Origin: an uncultured Rhodospirillales bacterium
GTDB lineage: Bacteria; Pseudomonadota; Alphaproteobacteria; Rhodospirillales; UBA2165
Direction: 5' to 3'
NCBI GenBank assembly: GCA_913055735.1
Contig: CAJXKD010000002.1
Span: 124,001 to 188,000 of the forward strand
DNA length: 64,000 nt
Shown: positions 9,673 through 17,691 of the stretch, in pieces
Layout of the letters: the number at the start of each line of letters is the position of its first letter
Numbering within the stretch: the stretch's first letter is position 1
Program-made: the position numbers and the translations under genes
Notes under the pieces: model-generated
Seen by the model: the letters and a program-made list of their open reading frames with translations, nothing else
The model's database searches: none
Told to the model about the DNA's origin: nothing

Positions 9673-12051
9673 TCAGGAGTTCGGAACAGGCTTCTCACCC
9701 TTGCACCACCTTTGCCACATATCCCGATAGGCCCGTTCGATGGACCGGCCATAGGCCTCGCCCTGACAAACGGGAGAATGAGTGAGGTCATCGCGCAACC
9801 GCGTGCGCAGGTTGGCCAGATGATCGAGGCTGCCTGCCATTTGCGTTGCGATTGCAACGTATTCATCTTTCGTTTTAGCCGCGAGTTCCGGATGTCCGAT
9901 GTGGGCGGCGATCGAATAGGCGACGCGGTCGACGAAGTGTTTGCCGATCAGGGAAACCACCGGCACCCCCATGCTCAATGCCTCGAATGTCGTCGTGGCG
10001 CCGTTGAAGGGAAAGGGATCGAGGGCAATATCGATCGGATCGTAGCGGTGCAGGTGGCTGCGCCTGTTGTCGTTACCGGCTTGCAGGATGATGCGGTCGG
10101 GGTCGATGCCGTGGTCGGCGAACGCCGTACGCCACCGTTCCGTCATCATGGGACCGTTGAAGAAGCTGAAATACTTCAGGACCAGACGGCTGTCGGGAAC
10201 GGCTTTTAATACCCGCGCCCAGAGTTCGACGACCTCGTCATTTATTTTTTCGGGCTTGTTGAAGCAGCCGAAGGTCACATAACCGTTGGACCGTGCGGGC
10301 AGGGGCCCGATTTCGGGCAAATCGTTCTGTTCCGGATATTGGTAAAAAACCGGCAGCCGGTAGAGCTCCTCGGTGAAACGCTCCGGCGTATCGGCCGGGT
10401 GAAGGAGGTTGTCGGTCAACCAGTAGTCCATCTCAACGAGACCGCTGGTGGCACAATCATGGAAACTGACTTGAATAGGTGCCGGCCGGTGGATCACCAC
10501 GGTCGGACGGTTTTCGTTGAAGCGCCCGGCGAGCACCACGAGAATATCGATCTCATCCTCTTCGATCAGGGCTGCCACCTCGGCGTCGGTCTTTTCTACC
10601 GTGTCACGCCAGTGATCGGTGACCTTCTTATAGAAAGTCGTCATCCGGTCTGGATAGAGAACTTCCGAATAGAAAAACAATTCAATTTCGTCTCTGTCGT
10701 GGGCGCCGACAAAGGGCAGTAGGTTGAGAGAAACGACATGGGTTTTGAAATCCGATGAGATATAGCCGACCCGCAATCGGCGATTAGGGTCTCGGTCTCG
10801 ATCGGGAAAAGTTTTTTCGGCGGCGCCAGGAATTTGTCGGTGGGCCCGGATATCTCTGTGCCATTTGAATAAATCTTCCGAAGAGACGTTCGGCTTGTTG
10901 AGGACCAGGAATAGTAGGTTCTTCTCATCGTCATAACTGTCGTCGTCGGCCGACAGCCGGAGGGCTTCGCGATAGTGTTGTTCTGCCTTCTCGAGATCGC
11001 CGATGGCCTGTCTTGCGGCTCCCGCGGCGCTTTGGATGATTGGGTTCGACGGGCTGAGTTCCAGCGCTTTGTCGAAAGCTTCCATCGCGTCGTCGATAGC
11101 GCCCATTTTCTTGTGAATTTTACCCAAGCTCACCCAGAGTTCTGCAATATCCGGCCGCTGATCGATGGCAATTTTGCACTCCTCGAGCGCTTTGTCGTAG
11201 ACGCCAAGCACAAGGAGCACTTTCGTCAATGCCGCCCGCGCTTGGACGTTCTCCGCATCGACCTCAAGCGCGATACGATAGTGCGTTTGCGCCTTGAATA
11301 GGCGCGCCATCTTATGCTCGGCGTAACCGACCTCGAAATGCGCCTCGGAGCGCTTGGGATCGATTTCGGCGCATAGCTCGAAAGCATCTCTGGCTTCCTG
11401 ATATCGCCGCAGTTCCCGATAGGCGATGCCGAGATTGAAGTATGCGTCGGCGCTTGCCGGGTCTTCACGGGTGACGCGCTGTAGCTCCGGAACGGCGTCC
11501 TCGAAGTCTCCGGTTTCCATCATTGCATTGGCCCGATTCATGCGGGCGAGCAGATGCGACGGGTCCAACTCCAAGGCCGTGCTGAACTGGTCAATGGCTT
11601 CTTCGAAACGGCGTAGAGCTCTCAACGCATTGCCGAGACTGTTGAGGGCTGGAAGGTGATCCGGTTTCAGCGCGACGGCTTCTTCCAGAGCAATGATGGC
11701 GTCGTCAGGACGATCCGCAGCGAGATAGGCGTTGCCCAGATTTGCGTGCGCCTCGGCCATGGCGGGGTTGATGGAAATGGCACGCTCTATAAGCGGAATT
11801 GCCTTTTCCGGGGCGCCCATCTGGTTGGCAATTACGCCTAGTAGATGCAAGGCGTTTGAATTGTCGGGGACGCGTTCAAGGACAGCCCGATAGATCGTTT
11901 CGGCTTCGCTGAAATGGCCCTCCCGATGTAGCGTTGCGCCATATTCCAGAAGCGCGTTGACGCTGACGGATTTTTTTCCGACCGAGAGCGTCGGTTGTTT
12001 GGGCGCTGACTGATTTGGGGTGGGCGCAGGGGAGGCCGAAGCGTCGGTCAT
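9673..12051 (-). CDS. TPR/SPINDLY-type O-GlcNAc transferase-like protein (GT41)
   Basis: About 792 residues from the ATG at 12051; a TTG two codons earlier extends the frame but is less likely. Residues 30-375 hold about ten TPR units. Residues 410-780 match the GT41 catalytic region of O-GlcNAc transferases and SPINDLY proteins: 'GYISSDFKTHVVS' keeps the catalytic-site His, 'RPAPIQVSF' and 'MDYWLTD' are typical, and 'FNKPEKI' keeps the Lys that binds UDP. The residue matching a donor-contacting His in the human enzyme is Ala ('FNGATTTFEAL'), as is common in bacterial members. GT41 enzymes add a sugar to Ser/Thr of proteins. The neighbouring hook and flagellin genes make a flagellar target plausible but unproven. 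Confidence 0.88.
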   Translation of the reverse strand: MTDASASPAPTPNQSAPKQPTLSVGKKSVSVNALLEYGATLHREGHFSEAETIYRAVLERVPDNSNALHLLGVIANQMGAPEKAIPLIERAISINPAMAEAHANLGNAYLAADRPDDAIIALEEAVALKPDHLPALNSLGNALRALRRFEEAIDQFSTALELDPSHLLARMNRANAMMETGDFEDAVPELQRVTREDPASADAYFNLGIAYRELRRYQEARDAFELCAEIDPKRSEAHFEVGYAEHKMARLFKAQTHYRIALEVDAENVQARAALTKVLLVLGVYDKALEECKIAIDQRPDIAELWVSLGKIHKKMGAIDDAMEAFDKALELSPSNPIIQSAAGAARQAIGDLEKAEQHYREALRLSADDDSYDDEKNLLFLVLNKPNVSSEDLFKWHRDIRAHRQIPGAAEKTFPDRDRDPNRRLRVGYISSDFKTHVVSLNLLPFVGAHDRDEIELFFYSEVLYPDRMTTFYKKVTDHWRDTVEKTDAEVAALIEEDEIDILVVLAGRFNENRPTVVIHRPAPIQVSFHDCATSGLVEMDYWLTDNLLHPADTPERFTEELYRLPVFYQYPEQNDLPEIGPLPARSNGYVTFGCFNKPEKINDEVVELWARVLKAVPDSRLVLKYFSFFNGPMMTERWRTAFADHGIDPDRIILQAGNDNRRSHLHRYDPIDIALDPFPFNGATTTFEALSMGVPVVSLIGKHFVDRVAYSIAAHIGHPELAAKTKDEYVAIATQMAGSLDHLANLRTRLRDDLTHSPVCQGEAYGRSIERAYRDMWQRWCKGEKPVPNS

Positions 12052-12149
12052 GGCCAATCTTTCCGTTCCTGGTTCTTTATATTGGGCCCATAGTTTGACC
12101 GTTCCGTGTTAAGGCCATGTAAATCCAAAAGAAATTATTGGATTTCCGC

Positions 12150-12186
12150 CAAAAAATGAGCCCGGCAAGGCAGAGCCTTACCGGGC
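12150..12186 (-). terminator. Intrinsic terminator after flgE
   Basis: On the minus strand GCCCGGTAAGGC (12186-12175) pairs with GCCTTGCCGGGC (12171-12160) around a three-base loop, with one U-G pair, and is followed by a T-run (A's at 12151-12156). It sits about 35 bases after the flgE stop and would end the fliK-flgD-flgE transcript before the GT41 gene. Confidence 0.85.
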
Positions 12187-12220
12187 AGTTTGGCGGTGGT
12201 GGTTGGCGTTAACTTGTCAA

Positions 12221-13891
12221 TTACCGTTTAATCCGGACCAGCTCGTCGAGCATTTCGTCGGCGGTGCTGATAATCTTTGCGCTGGCTGAGTAGGCCCGTT
12301 GGGTGGTGATCATGTTCGTGAATTCCTGGGCGATATCCACCGTGGAGGATTCAAGAACGTTCGACTGCACACTACCCGCGCCACCGGTTCCAGCTGTTCT
12401 CAAGAAGAATAGGCCGGAGAAGTCGGTGACGTTGTAGACGTTACCCGTGTTGGTGCCGAGACCATTGGGGTTCGGGAACGTCGCGATCGGGATTTTGAAG
12501 ATTGGCCGGATATCGCCGTTCTCGAACAAGGCGGTCACAAGCCCGTCCTCACCGATGGTCACGCCGGAGAACTGACCGAACGCCGCGCCGTCCGTGTCGA
12601 TGAACGTCGGGTTGTATGGGGCGGCGTACTGCGTCACGCCGTCCGCTTGTCCGACGGTACCGAAGTCGAAGTCGATGGCGAGGTCGGCGGCGCCGTTAGT
12701 CAGATCGATTGTGATATCGTCCACGTTGAAGGCGGTCGGCAAACCGGCACCGTCGAAGGTGACCGCGGACGTGGTCGACGGATCCAGATCGAGGTCATTG
12801 ATGGTTACCGAGCCGGCACCATTCTGGCGGATCGCCGACGTCCCGGAAGCATCGAAGATGATGTCCGTGTGGTTGGCGTCGGCCGACGTGGTCAAGAGTT
12901 GCGTAATGTCGACACGGCTGGAATTGCCGGAGTTGGAGGCAAACCGGGTCGATGATGCCGTGTCGGCCGCATTCAGTGCGGTGATCAAGTTGGCGACCGT
13001 CGCCGAAACGGAGCCGCCGATGTCGACGGTAGTTGTACCGCCCGAGCCGAGGGCGGCGTCATTGTCGAATTCGTAGGTGACGGCCGTACCCTGAAGGTTC
13101 ACGACGATAATGTCACCGTCGGAAACTTGTGTGGTGAAGTCGAGCCGGCCGGTCGAGGCATAAACGCCGCCGCTGGAACTGGACAGCACGGCGCTGCCCG
13201 ACAGGGTCGGCGGGTCGACGCTCAGATCCCATGCGTTATTGGCGGTTTTGGTCCAAACCAGCGCAATGTTGTGCGCCACACCCAGGGAGTCATAGACCTG
13301 GATGGTGGTGTTGCTGGTGCTGCCCACCGAGGCTTCGGCGTTCAAGTTACCGCCGAAGGTGAGATTTTCGGTGGCGTCCGCCGTACCGCCGATGTTGTTC
13401 AACCGGATGGTCTCGAGGTTGGTGAACACCGTCGGGTCAGGGTTGAAGACGTTATTGTTGGAATCCACCGTCTGGCCGAGGGCGTTGGTGCGGTAACCCT
13501 GGAGGTAGTAGCCGGCGGTGTTCTGCAGATAGCCGCTCTTATCGGCGTTGAACGCGCCGGCGCGGGTGAATCGGTAACCGGTGGCCCCGTCGGTCAAGCT
13601 GTTTTCGTTGACGACGAAGAAGCCGTCGCCGGAAATACCCAAGTCGGTGGAGTTGGTGCTCGATTGGAACAAGCCTTGGACCGTGATGGCCTGGAACGGA
13701 CGCTGTTGCACACCACCCGGGGAGAAGTTGTTCAAGCTGGCCTGCGCGGTCACCAACGTTTGGAACCGGACTTCGGTTGCTTTGTATCCGATGGTATTGA
13801 CGTTTGTAATGTTGTCCGCGATGGCGCCGAGGGCCTGCGAGTTGGCGTTAAGGCCCGAAACGCCAGAGAACATTGCACCATAGATACTCAT
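12221..13891 (-). CDS. flgE: FlgE, flagellar hook protein
   Basis: Hook subunit of 556 residues from the ATG at 13891, which has GGAGG-TAAGG upstream; a TTG five codons earlier only extends the frame. The N-terminus is the rod/hook signature ('MSIYGAMFSGVSGLNANSQALGAIADNITNVNT'-type; first residues MSIYGAMFSG), followed by the 'ATEVRFQTLV' and 'GDGFFVVNE' regions. The C-terminus has 'DIAQEFTNMITTQRAYSASAKIISTADEMLDELV'-type coiled-coil residues. The central variable domain is rich in Thr, Ser, Asn and Asp. It is the last gene of fliK-flgD-flgE. A second, shorter FlgE-family gene lies at 24414-25718. Confidence 0.93.
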   Translation of the reverse strand: MSIYGAMFSGVSGLNANSQALGAIADNITNVNTIGYKATEVRFQTLVTAQASLNNFSPGGVQQRPFQAITVQGLFQSSTNSTDLGISGDGFFVVNENSLTDGATGYRFTRAGAFNADKSGYLQNTAGYYLQGYRTNALGQTVDSNNNVFNPDPTVFTNLETIRLNNIGGTADATENLTFGGNLNAEASVGSTSNTTIQVYDSLGVAHNIALVWTKTANNAWDLSVDPPTLSGSAVLSSSSGGVYASTGRLDFTTQVSDGDIIVVNLQGTAVTYEFDNDAALGSGGTTTVDIGGSVSATVANLITALNAADTASSTRFASNSGNSSRVDITQLLTTSADANHTDIIFDASGTSAIRQNGAGSVTINDLDLDPSTTSAVTFDGAGLPTAFNVDDITIDLTNGAADLAIDFDFGTVGQADGVTQYAAPYNPTFIDTDGAAFGQFSGVTIGEDGLVTALFENGDIRPIFKIPIATFPNPNGLGTNTGNVYNVTDFSGLFFLRTAGTGGAGSVQSNVLESSTVDIAQEFTNMITTQRAYSASAKIISTADEMLDELVRIKR

Positions 13892-13910
13892 TTTCCTTAC
13901 CTCCAAGTTG

Positions 13911-13930
13911 GCCGGTTTTCCGGACCGGCC
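13911..13930. repeat. GC-rich inverted repeat between flgD and flgE
   Basis: GCCGGT and ACCGGC pair around an eight-base CG-rich loop. No T-run follows on either strand, so it is not a standard terminator. A stem inside the flgD-flgE spacer could set the ratio of cap to hook mRNA, but the sequence alone does not show this. Confidence 0.4.
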
Positions 13931-14014
13931 TGTCTCAAATCGTCTTCTCTCAATTCGTCCTGTCCGACCGTGTCCGACTGGACGTGCTCAGTTTTCGCGA
14001 TCGCTAATGGATCC

Positions 14015-14707
14015 TCATGTCGCTGGTGTTTCCTCGTTTCCCGATGAAGTGGTCGGCTCGCTGATCGACAGGATCTCGTCTAGACCGACGTTCACACCGC
14101 CGACATCGAGTGTCGTCGCATTGCCGTTCATGGAAACGCCGGATACGCGGCCTTTCATGACCATCGAAGTGCTGATTTGCTCGCCTTCGACACCAACGGC
14201 GGCAACCGAAACCGAATAGGGGCCGTCATCGACGGGGTTACCGTCATTGTCGGTGCCGTCCCATACATATTCGTGACTGCCGGCGCCAAGTTCGCCCGTA
14301 TCCGTCTTAACCACGGTACCGCTACCGTCGGTGATGATGATGGCCGTGTTCTTCGCGTTGTTCGCCAACGTATAGGTGAACGACGCGTTGCCGTCCTGCA
14401 GCGGAACCCGGTTGGTTTGCGCTTCGACCTCCGTGCCGATGAATCCGACCACGGCCGAGGCGAGGCTGGCATTTTGAATCAGCAATAGGTTCTCGAGGTT
14501 GCTGTTCGTCGCAATCTGCTGCTCGACACTTGCGAATTGGACCAGCTGATTGGTGAATTCCGTCGGCTCAATGGGAGACAACGGATCCTGGTGCTTAAGT
14601 TGCGTTGTCAGAAGCAACAGAAAGGCGTCGAAGTCCGAGGCGAGCGTTGTCTTTGCCGCGCCGGACTGCGTCTGCGTTTGTGTTGCCGAGCTTACTTCAT
14701 CAACCAT
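14015..14707 (-). CDS. flgD: FlgD, hook assembly cap protein
   Basis: A 230-residue hook scaffold protein that caps the growing hook and is later discarded. The conserved N-terminal part is clear ('FDAFLLLLTTQLKHQDPLSP' to 'LVQFASVEQQI'), followed by the FlgD Ig-like and Tudor-like region with 'TGELGAGSHEYVWDG' and 'DGPYSVSVAAVG'. Length is normal. It starts at an ATG 33 bases after fliK and is followed by flgE after about 120 bases that contain a GC-rich inverted repeat. Confidence 0.95.
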   Translation of the reverse strand: MVDEVSSATQTQTQSGAAKTTLASDFDAFLLLLTTQLKHQDPLSPIEPTEFTNQLVQFASVEQQIATNSNLENLLLIQNASLASAVVGFIGTEVEAQTNRVPLQDGNASFTYTLANNAKNTAIIITDGSGTVVKTDTGELGAGSHEYVWDGTDNDGNPVDDGPYSVSVAAVGVEGEQISTSMVMKGRVSGVSMNGNATTLDVGGVNVGLDEILSISEPTTSSGNEETPAT

Positions 14708-14739
14708 TTTTCGTTCTTCCTAGGTCCGCCAGTTTCCAC

Positions 14740-16434
14740 CTAAACCCTTATATCCACGCCACCGTTCGTGCTCATATTTCGCCCATAGGCATTGGGGTTC
14801 ATGACAATGCCTTGATCGCGTTCCTGTTCCGGGGTGTCCCGGCGCTCGGACGGGTGGCCACCGCGGCCACGATGTCCGTTTCGGCCGGCCTCGGTCATAT
14901 GTGACTGTCCGTCATTACGAAGGCTGAAGCTGAGGCTGTCCGAACTGGTCCGCAGGCCCGCGTCCTGAAGAGCGCGTTCCAGGCCGCGCGCATCACGCTG
15001 CAGCATGTCCAATGTCTCGGGTTTTTCGGCGAGCACGGTCGCCTGGATATGACCGTCCTTGCCGATCTCAAGCTTAACTTCCACGCGGCCCAATTCGGCG
15101 GGGTGGAGTTTGATATTGATCTTGTCGGCGCCGGCACCCAAAGCCTTCTTAATGTGCAAGGCCACCTGCTCAGCAGGTGCTTGCGCAGGCGTCGGCTGAC
15201 GGGCCGCCGTGGTGGGATTTGCCTTTGCCGTTTGTGAGACTTGGCTGGGCCCGGCCGGACCGGTCGTGGCATTCGTTTGAATGGTATCCGCGCCCACCGG
15301 CTGGAATTTGGCGCCTAAGGTCGCGGTGTTTGCTGCCGGTTGCGGGGCCGCAGCTTGAGCCTTTACCAATTGGAGGAACGCTTGTTGGTCCTGATTGGCG
15401 TTTTGCTGAAGCGCGCGGTTCTGAACCAATTGCGGATCCACAGGTTTATTCCGAGCCCCCGAGGCGTCGCCATTATTGTTCGTGGTCGACGGGGTCGTCG
15501 GAGACGTTTCGCCTTCAGTTAACGCAGCCAATTGCGACAACGTGCTTGCCGACGTCAGATTCTGATCGAGCCCGGCATTGGGTTTGGCGGCATTGTTCGC
15601 GACGTTAACCTGGACTTCGATATTGGTCCCCGCGCCAAGCCTCTGGGCAAGGTCTTGAGCCTGCTTGTTCGCTAGCGCACTTGCCGCCGAGTTGTTGGTC
15701 TTTGGCTGCTTATCCGGTTTCACGTCGCTATTGGCGGCACGGTAGAGGTCATCCGCCAGGTCCGAGAAATCCTGATCGGTGAGCGCTCCGGACACCTGCG
15801 ATTGTGCCCCTTTGTCCACGGAGGTGGTTTCCACCGGCGCCGCGGATTTGGTTTGATTTTGACTGGATTCAGTGGTCGTTGAACGTGCCGGCGCTTGCGA
15901 TTGAGCCGCCGATGCGACGGCGTCGGCAGCTGTTTGCGTCGTGGCGGCAGAATCGGGATCGGGGGTGACAGCCGTTTCCTCGACGGGAGCGGGTATATCG
16001 TCTCCGGAAAGATCGGCCGCCGGCTCGATATCATCGTCATCCGCCGCCGGAGCCGGCTGATCGTCCGTATTGCGACTATCGTCGGCGCTCGAATCGTCGT
16101 CTCCCGACGGGCGCGATGCGGTTTCGATGGCATCGGCCTTCCGGTCGTCGCTTATTTCGTCATTGGTCCGGGGGGCATATTCCTCGTCGGTCTGTTTCGG
16201 TCCGCTTTCGCGCGCTTCTTGCTTCTGTTCCGCGCGCCGTGCCAAGCGGGCCTCGACCGGGTCGACAGGCGCCTGTGCCGCTTCGAGCGTATCCTCGGGC
16301 GTGTCGACCAGATGCTTCAGAATCGTGGAAAACTGCATCTGATCGGCCAGAGGCTGCTCGCTGGCGCCTGCGCTTTGACTGGCGGCCTTTGCCGCGCTCG
16401 TCGTGCTGTTAACTGTTTGGACCTGATCGTACAT
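14740..16434 (-). CDS. fliK: FliK, hook-length control protein
   Basis: A 564-residue secreted ruler that also switches export specificity. Residues 1-400 are low-complexity sequence rich in Gln, Ala, Thr, Ser, Asp and Asn, typical of FliK rulers. The conserved C-terminal domain runs from about 440 to 520 ('IKKALGAGADKINIKLHPAEL' region, 'GRVEVKLEIGKDGHIQATVLAE'), with the LHPAELG motif that defines the family. The ATG at 16434 is 35 bases from a sigma-54 type promoter, and flgD and flgE follow on the same transcript. Confidence 0.92.
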   Translation of the reverse strand: MYDQVQTVNSTTSAAKAASQSAGASEQPLADQMQFSTILKHLVDTPEDTLEAAQAPVDPVEARLARRAEQKQEARESGPKQTDEEYAPRTNDEISDDRKADAIETASRPSGDDDSSADDSRNTDDQPAPAADDDDIEPAADLSGDDIPAPVEETAVTPDPDSAATTQTAADAVASAAQSQAPARSTTTESSQNQTKSAAPVETTSVDKGAQSQVSGALTDQDFSDLADDLYRAANSDVKPDKQPKTNNSAASALANKQAQDLAQRLGAGTNIEVQVNVANNAAKPNAGLDQNLTSASTLSQLAALTEGETSPTTPSTTNNNGDASGARNKPVDPQLVQNRALQQNANQDQQAFLQLVKAQAAAPQPAANTATLGAKFQPVGADTIQTNATTGPAGPSQVSQTAKANPTTAARQPTPAQAPAEQVALHIKKALGAGADKINIKLHPAELGRVEVKLEIGKDGHIQATVLAEKPETLDMLQRDARGLERALQDAGLRTSSDSLSFSLRNDGQSHMTEAGRNGHRGRGGHPSERRDTPEQERDQGIVMNPNAYGRNMSTNGGVDIRV

Positions 16435-16468
16435 ACGGATAGCCCTGGTTCAATCCGAGCTCTTATGA

Positions 16469-16483
16469 GCAAGGATCGGGCCA
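16469..16483 (-). promoter_or_regulatory. Sigma-54 promoter of fliK-flgD-flgE
   Basis: The minus strand reads TGGCCC-GATCC-TTGC, keeping the GG at -24 and GC at -12 with the required ten-base spacing. Transcription would begin near 16457, about 23 bases before the fliK ATG. CTGCCGGA at 16597-16604, about 115 bases upstream of the -24 element, is a possible activator half-site. Confidence 0.75.
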
Positions 16484-16523
16484 ACCCAATATTTTTATTA
16501 AGACGTTGTTATTAAAGGGATTT

Positions 16524-16539
16524 TTAAGGAAATCCTTAA
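16524..16539. repeat. AT-rich palindrome upstream of the fliK promoter
   Basis: TTAAGGA and TCCTTAA form a perfect inverted repeat with a two-base centre, about 40-55 bases upstream of the fliK -24 element. It contains two TTAA ends eight bases apart, close to the CtrA pattern (which needs seven). It may be a regulator site. Confidence 0.35.
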
Positions 16540-16625
16540 CAGATTTCAGGGACCCGGAGGAGTGGGCATGCCATTTTGGTAAGAACTAGGTAATTTCTGC
16601 CGGAATGGGGAGAAGGGCGAGGACT

Positions 16626-16665
16626 AAATAGAAAACTGCCGCCGGACCCATGGCACGGCGGCAGT
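16626..16665 (-). terminator. Intrinsic terminator after flaF
   Basis: ACTGCCGCCG and CGGCGGCAGT form a perfect ten-base stem around an eleven-base loop, followed on the minus strand by TTTTC-TATTT. It lies about 50 bases after the flaF stop and separates flbT-flaF from the fliK promoter. Confidence 0.8.
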
Positions 16666-16716
16666 CGACTTGACGGATCTTCCGGACTTCGGAGTGACCG
16701 TGTCCGGGATGAAAGC

Positions 16717-17142
16717 TTAGGCCGAGATCTCACCGACCCCTGAGGCCTCGGGGGCGGCATCCTTGACCATCGGTTCGCCGGCGTTGGTCAGCAGGCCTTC
16801 GGCGAGGTTCTTGTTGATGGTGATCAGGGTCTCGAGATAATTACCCTTGGTGTTGGCTAAAGCCTTGATGGTTTGGCGGTCGACGAAAATGCTCAGCGAA
16901 AGGATGTTCGCTTTCAGTTCCGGCGGCAGCTGGTTTTCCTTGTCCACGATATCCGCTTGGATGATGGTCCAAAGCAGCTGGTTGAACTTAAGCGCCGCAG
17001 CATAACTGTCGTAGTCGTCGGTTTTACCTTTGACGTCCTCGAGCATCAGAGCCGCTTTCGTAAACGCCATTGCCTCTACTTCCCGCGGTGGCATGGCAGT
17101 TTTTTGTGTCTGGGCGTAGGCCTGAACCTTATTCTGCGACAT
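16717..17142 (-). CDS. flaF: FlaF, flagellin synthesis regulator
   Basis: A 141-residue FlaF-family protein, needed for flagellin secretion and synthesis in alphaproteobacteria and paired with FlbT. Recognisable parts are 'REVEAMAFTKAALMLE', 'ALKFNQLLWTIIQADI' and 'LSIFVDRQTIKAL'. The ATG at 17142 (MSQNKVQAY) is used; the frame opens seven codons earlier at a non-ATG codon. It overlaps the end of flbT by 14 bases, which implies coupled translation. A strong terminator follows. Confidence 0.92.
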   Translation of the reverse strand: MSQNKVQAYAQTQKTAMPPREVEAMAFTKAALMLEDVKGKTDDYDSYAAALKFNQLLWTIIQADIVDKENQLPPELKANILSLSIFVDRQTIKALANTKGNYLETLITINKNLAEGLLTNAGEPMVKDAAPEASGVGEISA

Positions 17143-17527
17143 TTGCCAGAACCTCCGATTCAAAGTTGATCAATTTCCTGCACTCCTTCAGGGCCTGGTA
17201 ATGATTGCCCTCAAGGATCTTTTGAGACATCGCCATTACCATCGCCAGGTTTCTCTGGTCTGGAAAAGTATTAAAAAGCTCATTGACTAACTTAAAGTAA
17301 ATTTTATGATACTCTTTATCGTTTCTTGGATCTACGTACATATTAAGTATTAGATAATATAATTTCTTTGCCAGCGTGGTTGCATTTTCTTCGGTTATAA
17401 TGTCTTTTTCCCGGAGTACCGGAACCGTATTCTGAACGACTATTTCGCTTTTCTGGCCAACATTGGTGATTACGGCCGTACCGATAAGAACTTTTTCGTC
17501 GGGTCTGAGGGTCAACTTCAGAGGCAT
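17129..17527 (-). CDS. flbT: FlbT, post-transcriptional regulator of flagellin
   Basis: A 132-residue FlbT protein. In Caulobacter, FlbT binds the 5' leader of flagellin mRNA and lowers its stability until the hook is complete. Family sequence is clear from 'LKLTLRPDEKVLIG' to 'KKLYYLILNMYVDP' and 'LAMVMAMSQKILEG'. About 17265-17420 is far richer in A and T than the neighbouring genes, with codons such as ATA, TTA and AAA. flaF overlaps its end, and the flagellin gene is just upstream on the same strand behind a terminator. Confidence 0.95.
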   Translation of the reverse strand: MPLKLTLRPDEKVLIGTAVITNVGQKSEIVVQNTVPVLREKDIITEENATTLAKKLYYLILNMYVDPRNDKEYHKIYFKLVNELFNTFPDQRNLAMVMAMSQKILEGNHYQALKECRKLINFESEVLANVAE

Positions 17528-17632
17528 GGCGATAAACCACGAATTGTTTCAACGAGTTTAAGCGTCCGGGATTCCCGCCGGCATTTGGTTTTGGCTCCCG
17601 CAAATCTGCAAGAGTGTCGTTCGTTGGCATAT

Positions 17633-17669
17633 TGGAAGAAAAAAAGGGGGATGGTCGGCTCCCCCTTTC
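17633..17669 (-). terminator. Intrinsic terminator after flagellin
   Basis: On the minus strand AAAGGGGG and CCCCCTTT pair around a ten-base loop and run into a T-tract (A's at 17638-17645). It is 23 bases after the flagellin stop, a strong stop for an abundant mRNA. Confidence 0.9.
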
Positions 17670-17691
17670 TCTCGTTCCATGTAAATCGGAC

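Noticed and set aside
12109..12123. CtrA-type box upstream of the GT41 gene (TTAA-N7-TAAA)
   Set aside because: One mismatch and no second copy; too weak on its own.
13127..14047. Plus-strand open frame of 306 residues across flgE
   Set aside because: It lies opposite flgE and has no recognisable family; a shadow of GC-rich coding DNA.
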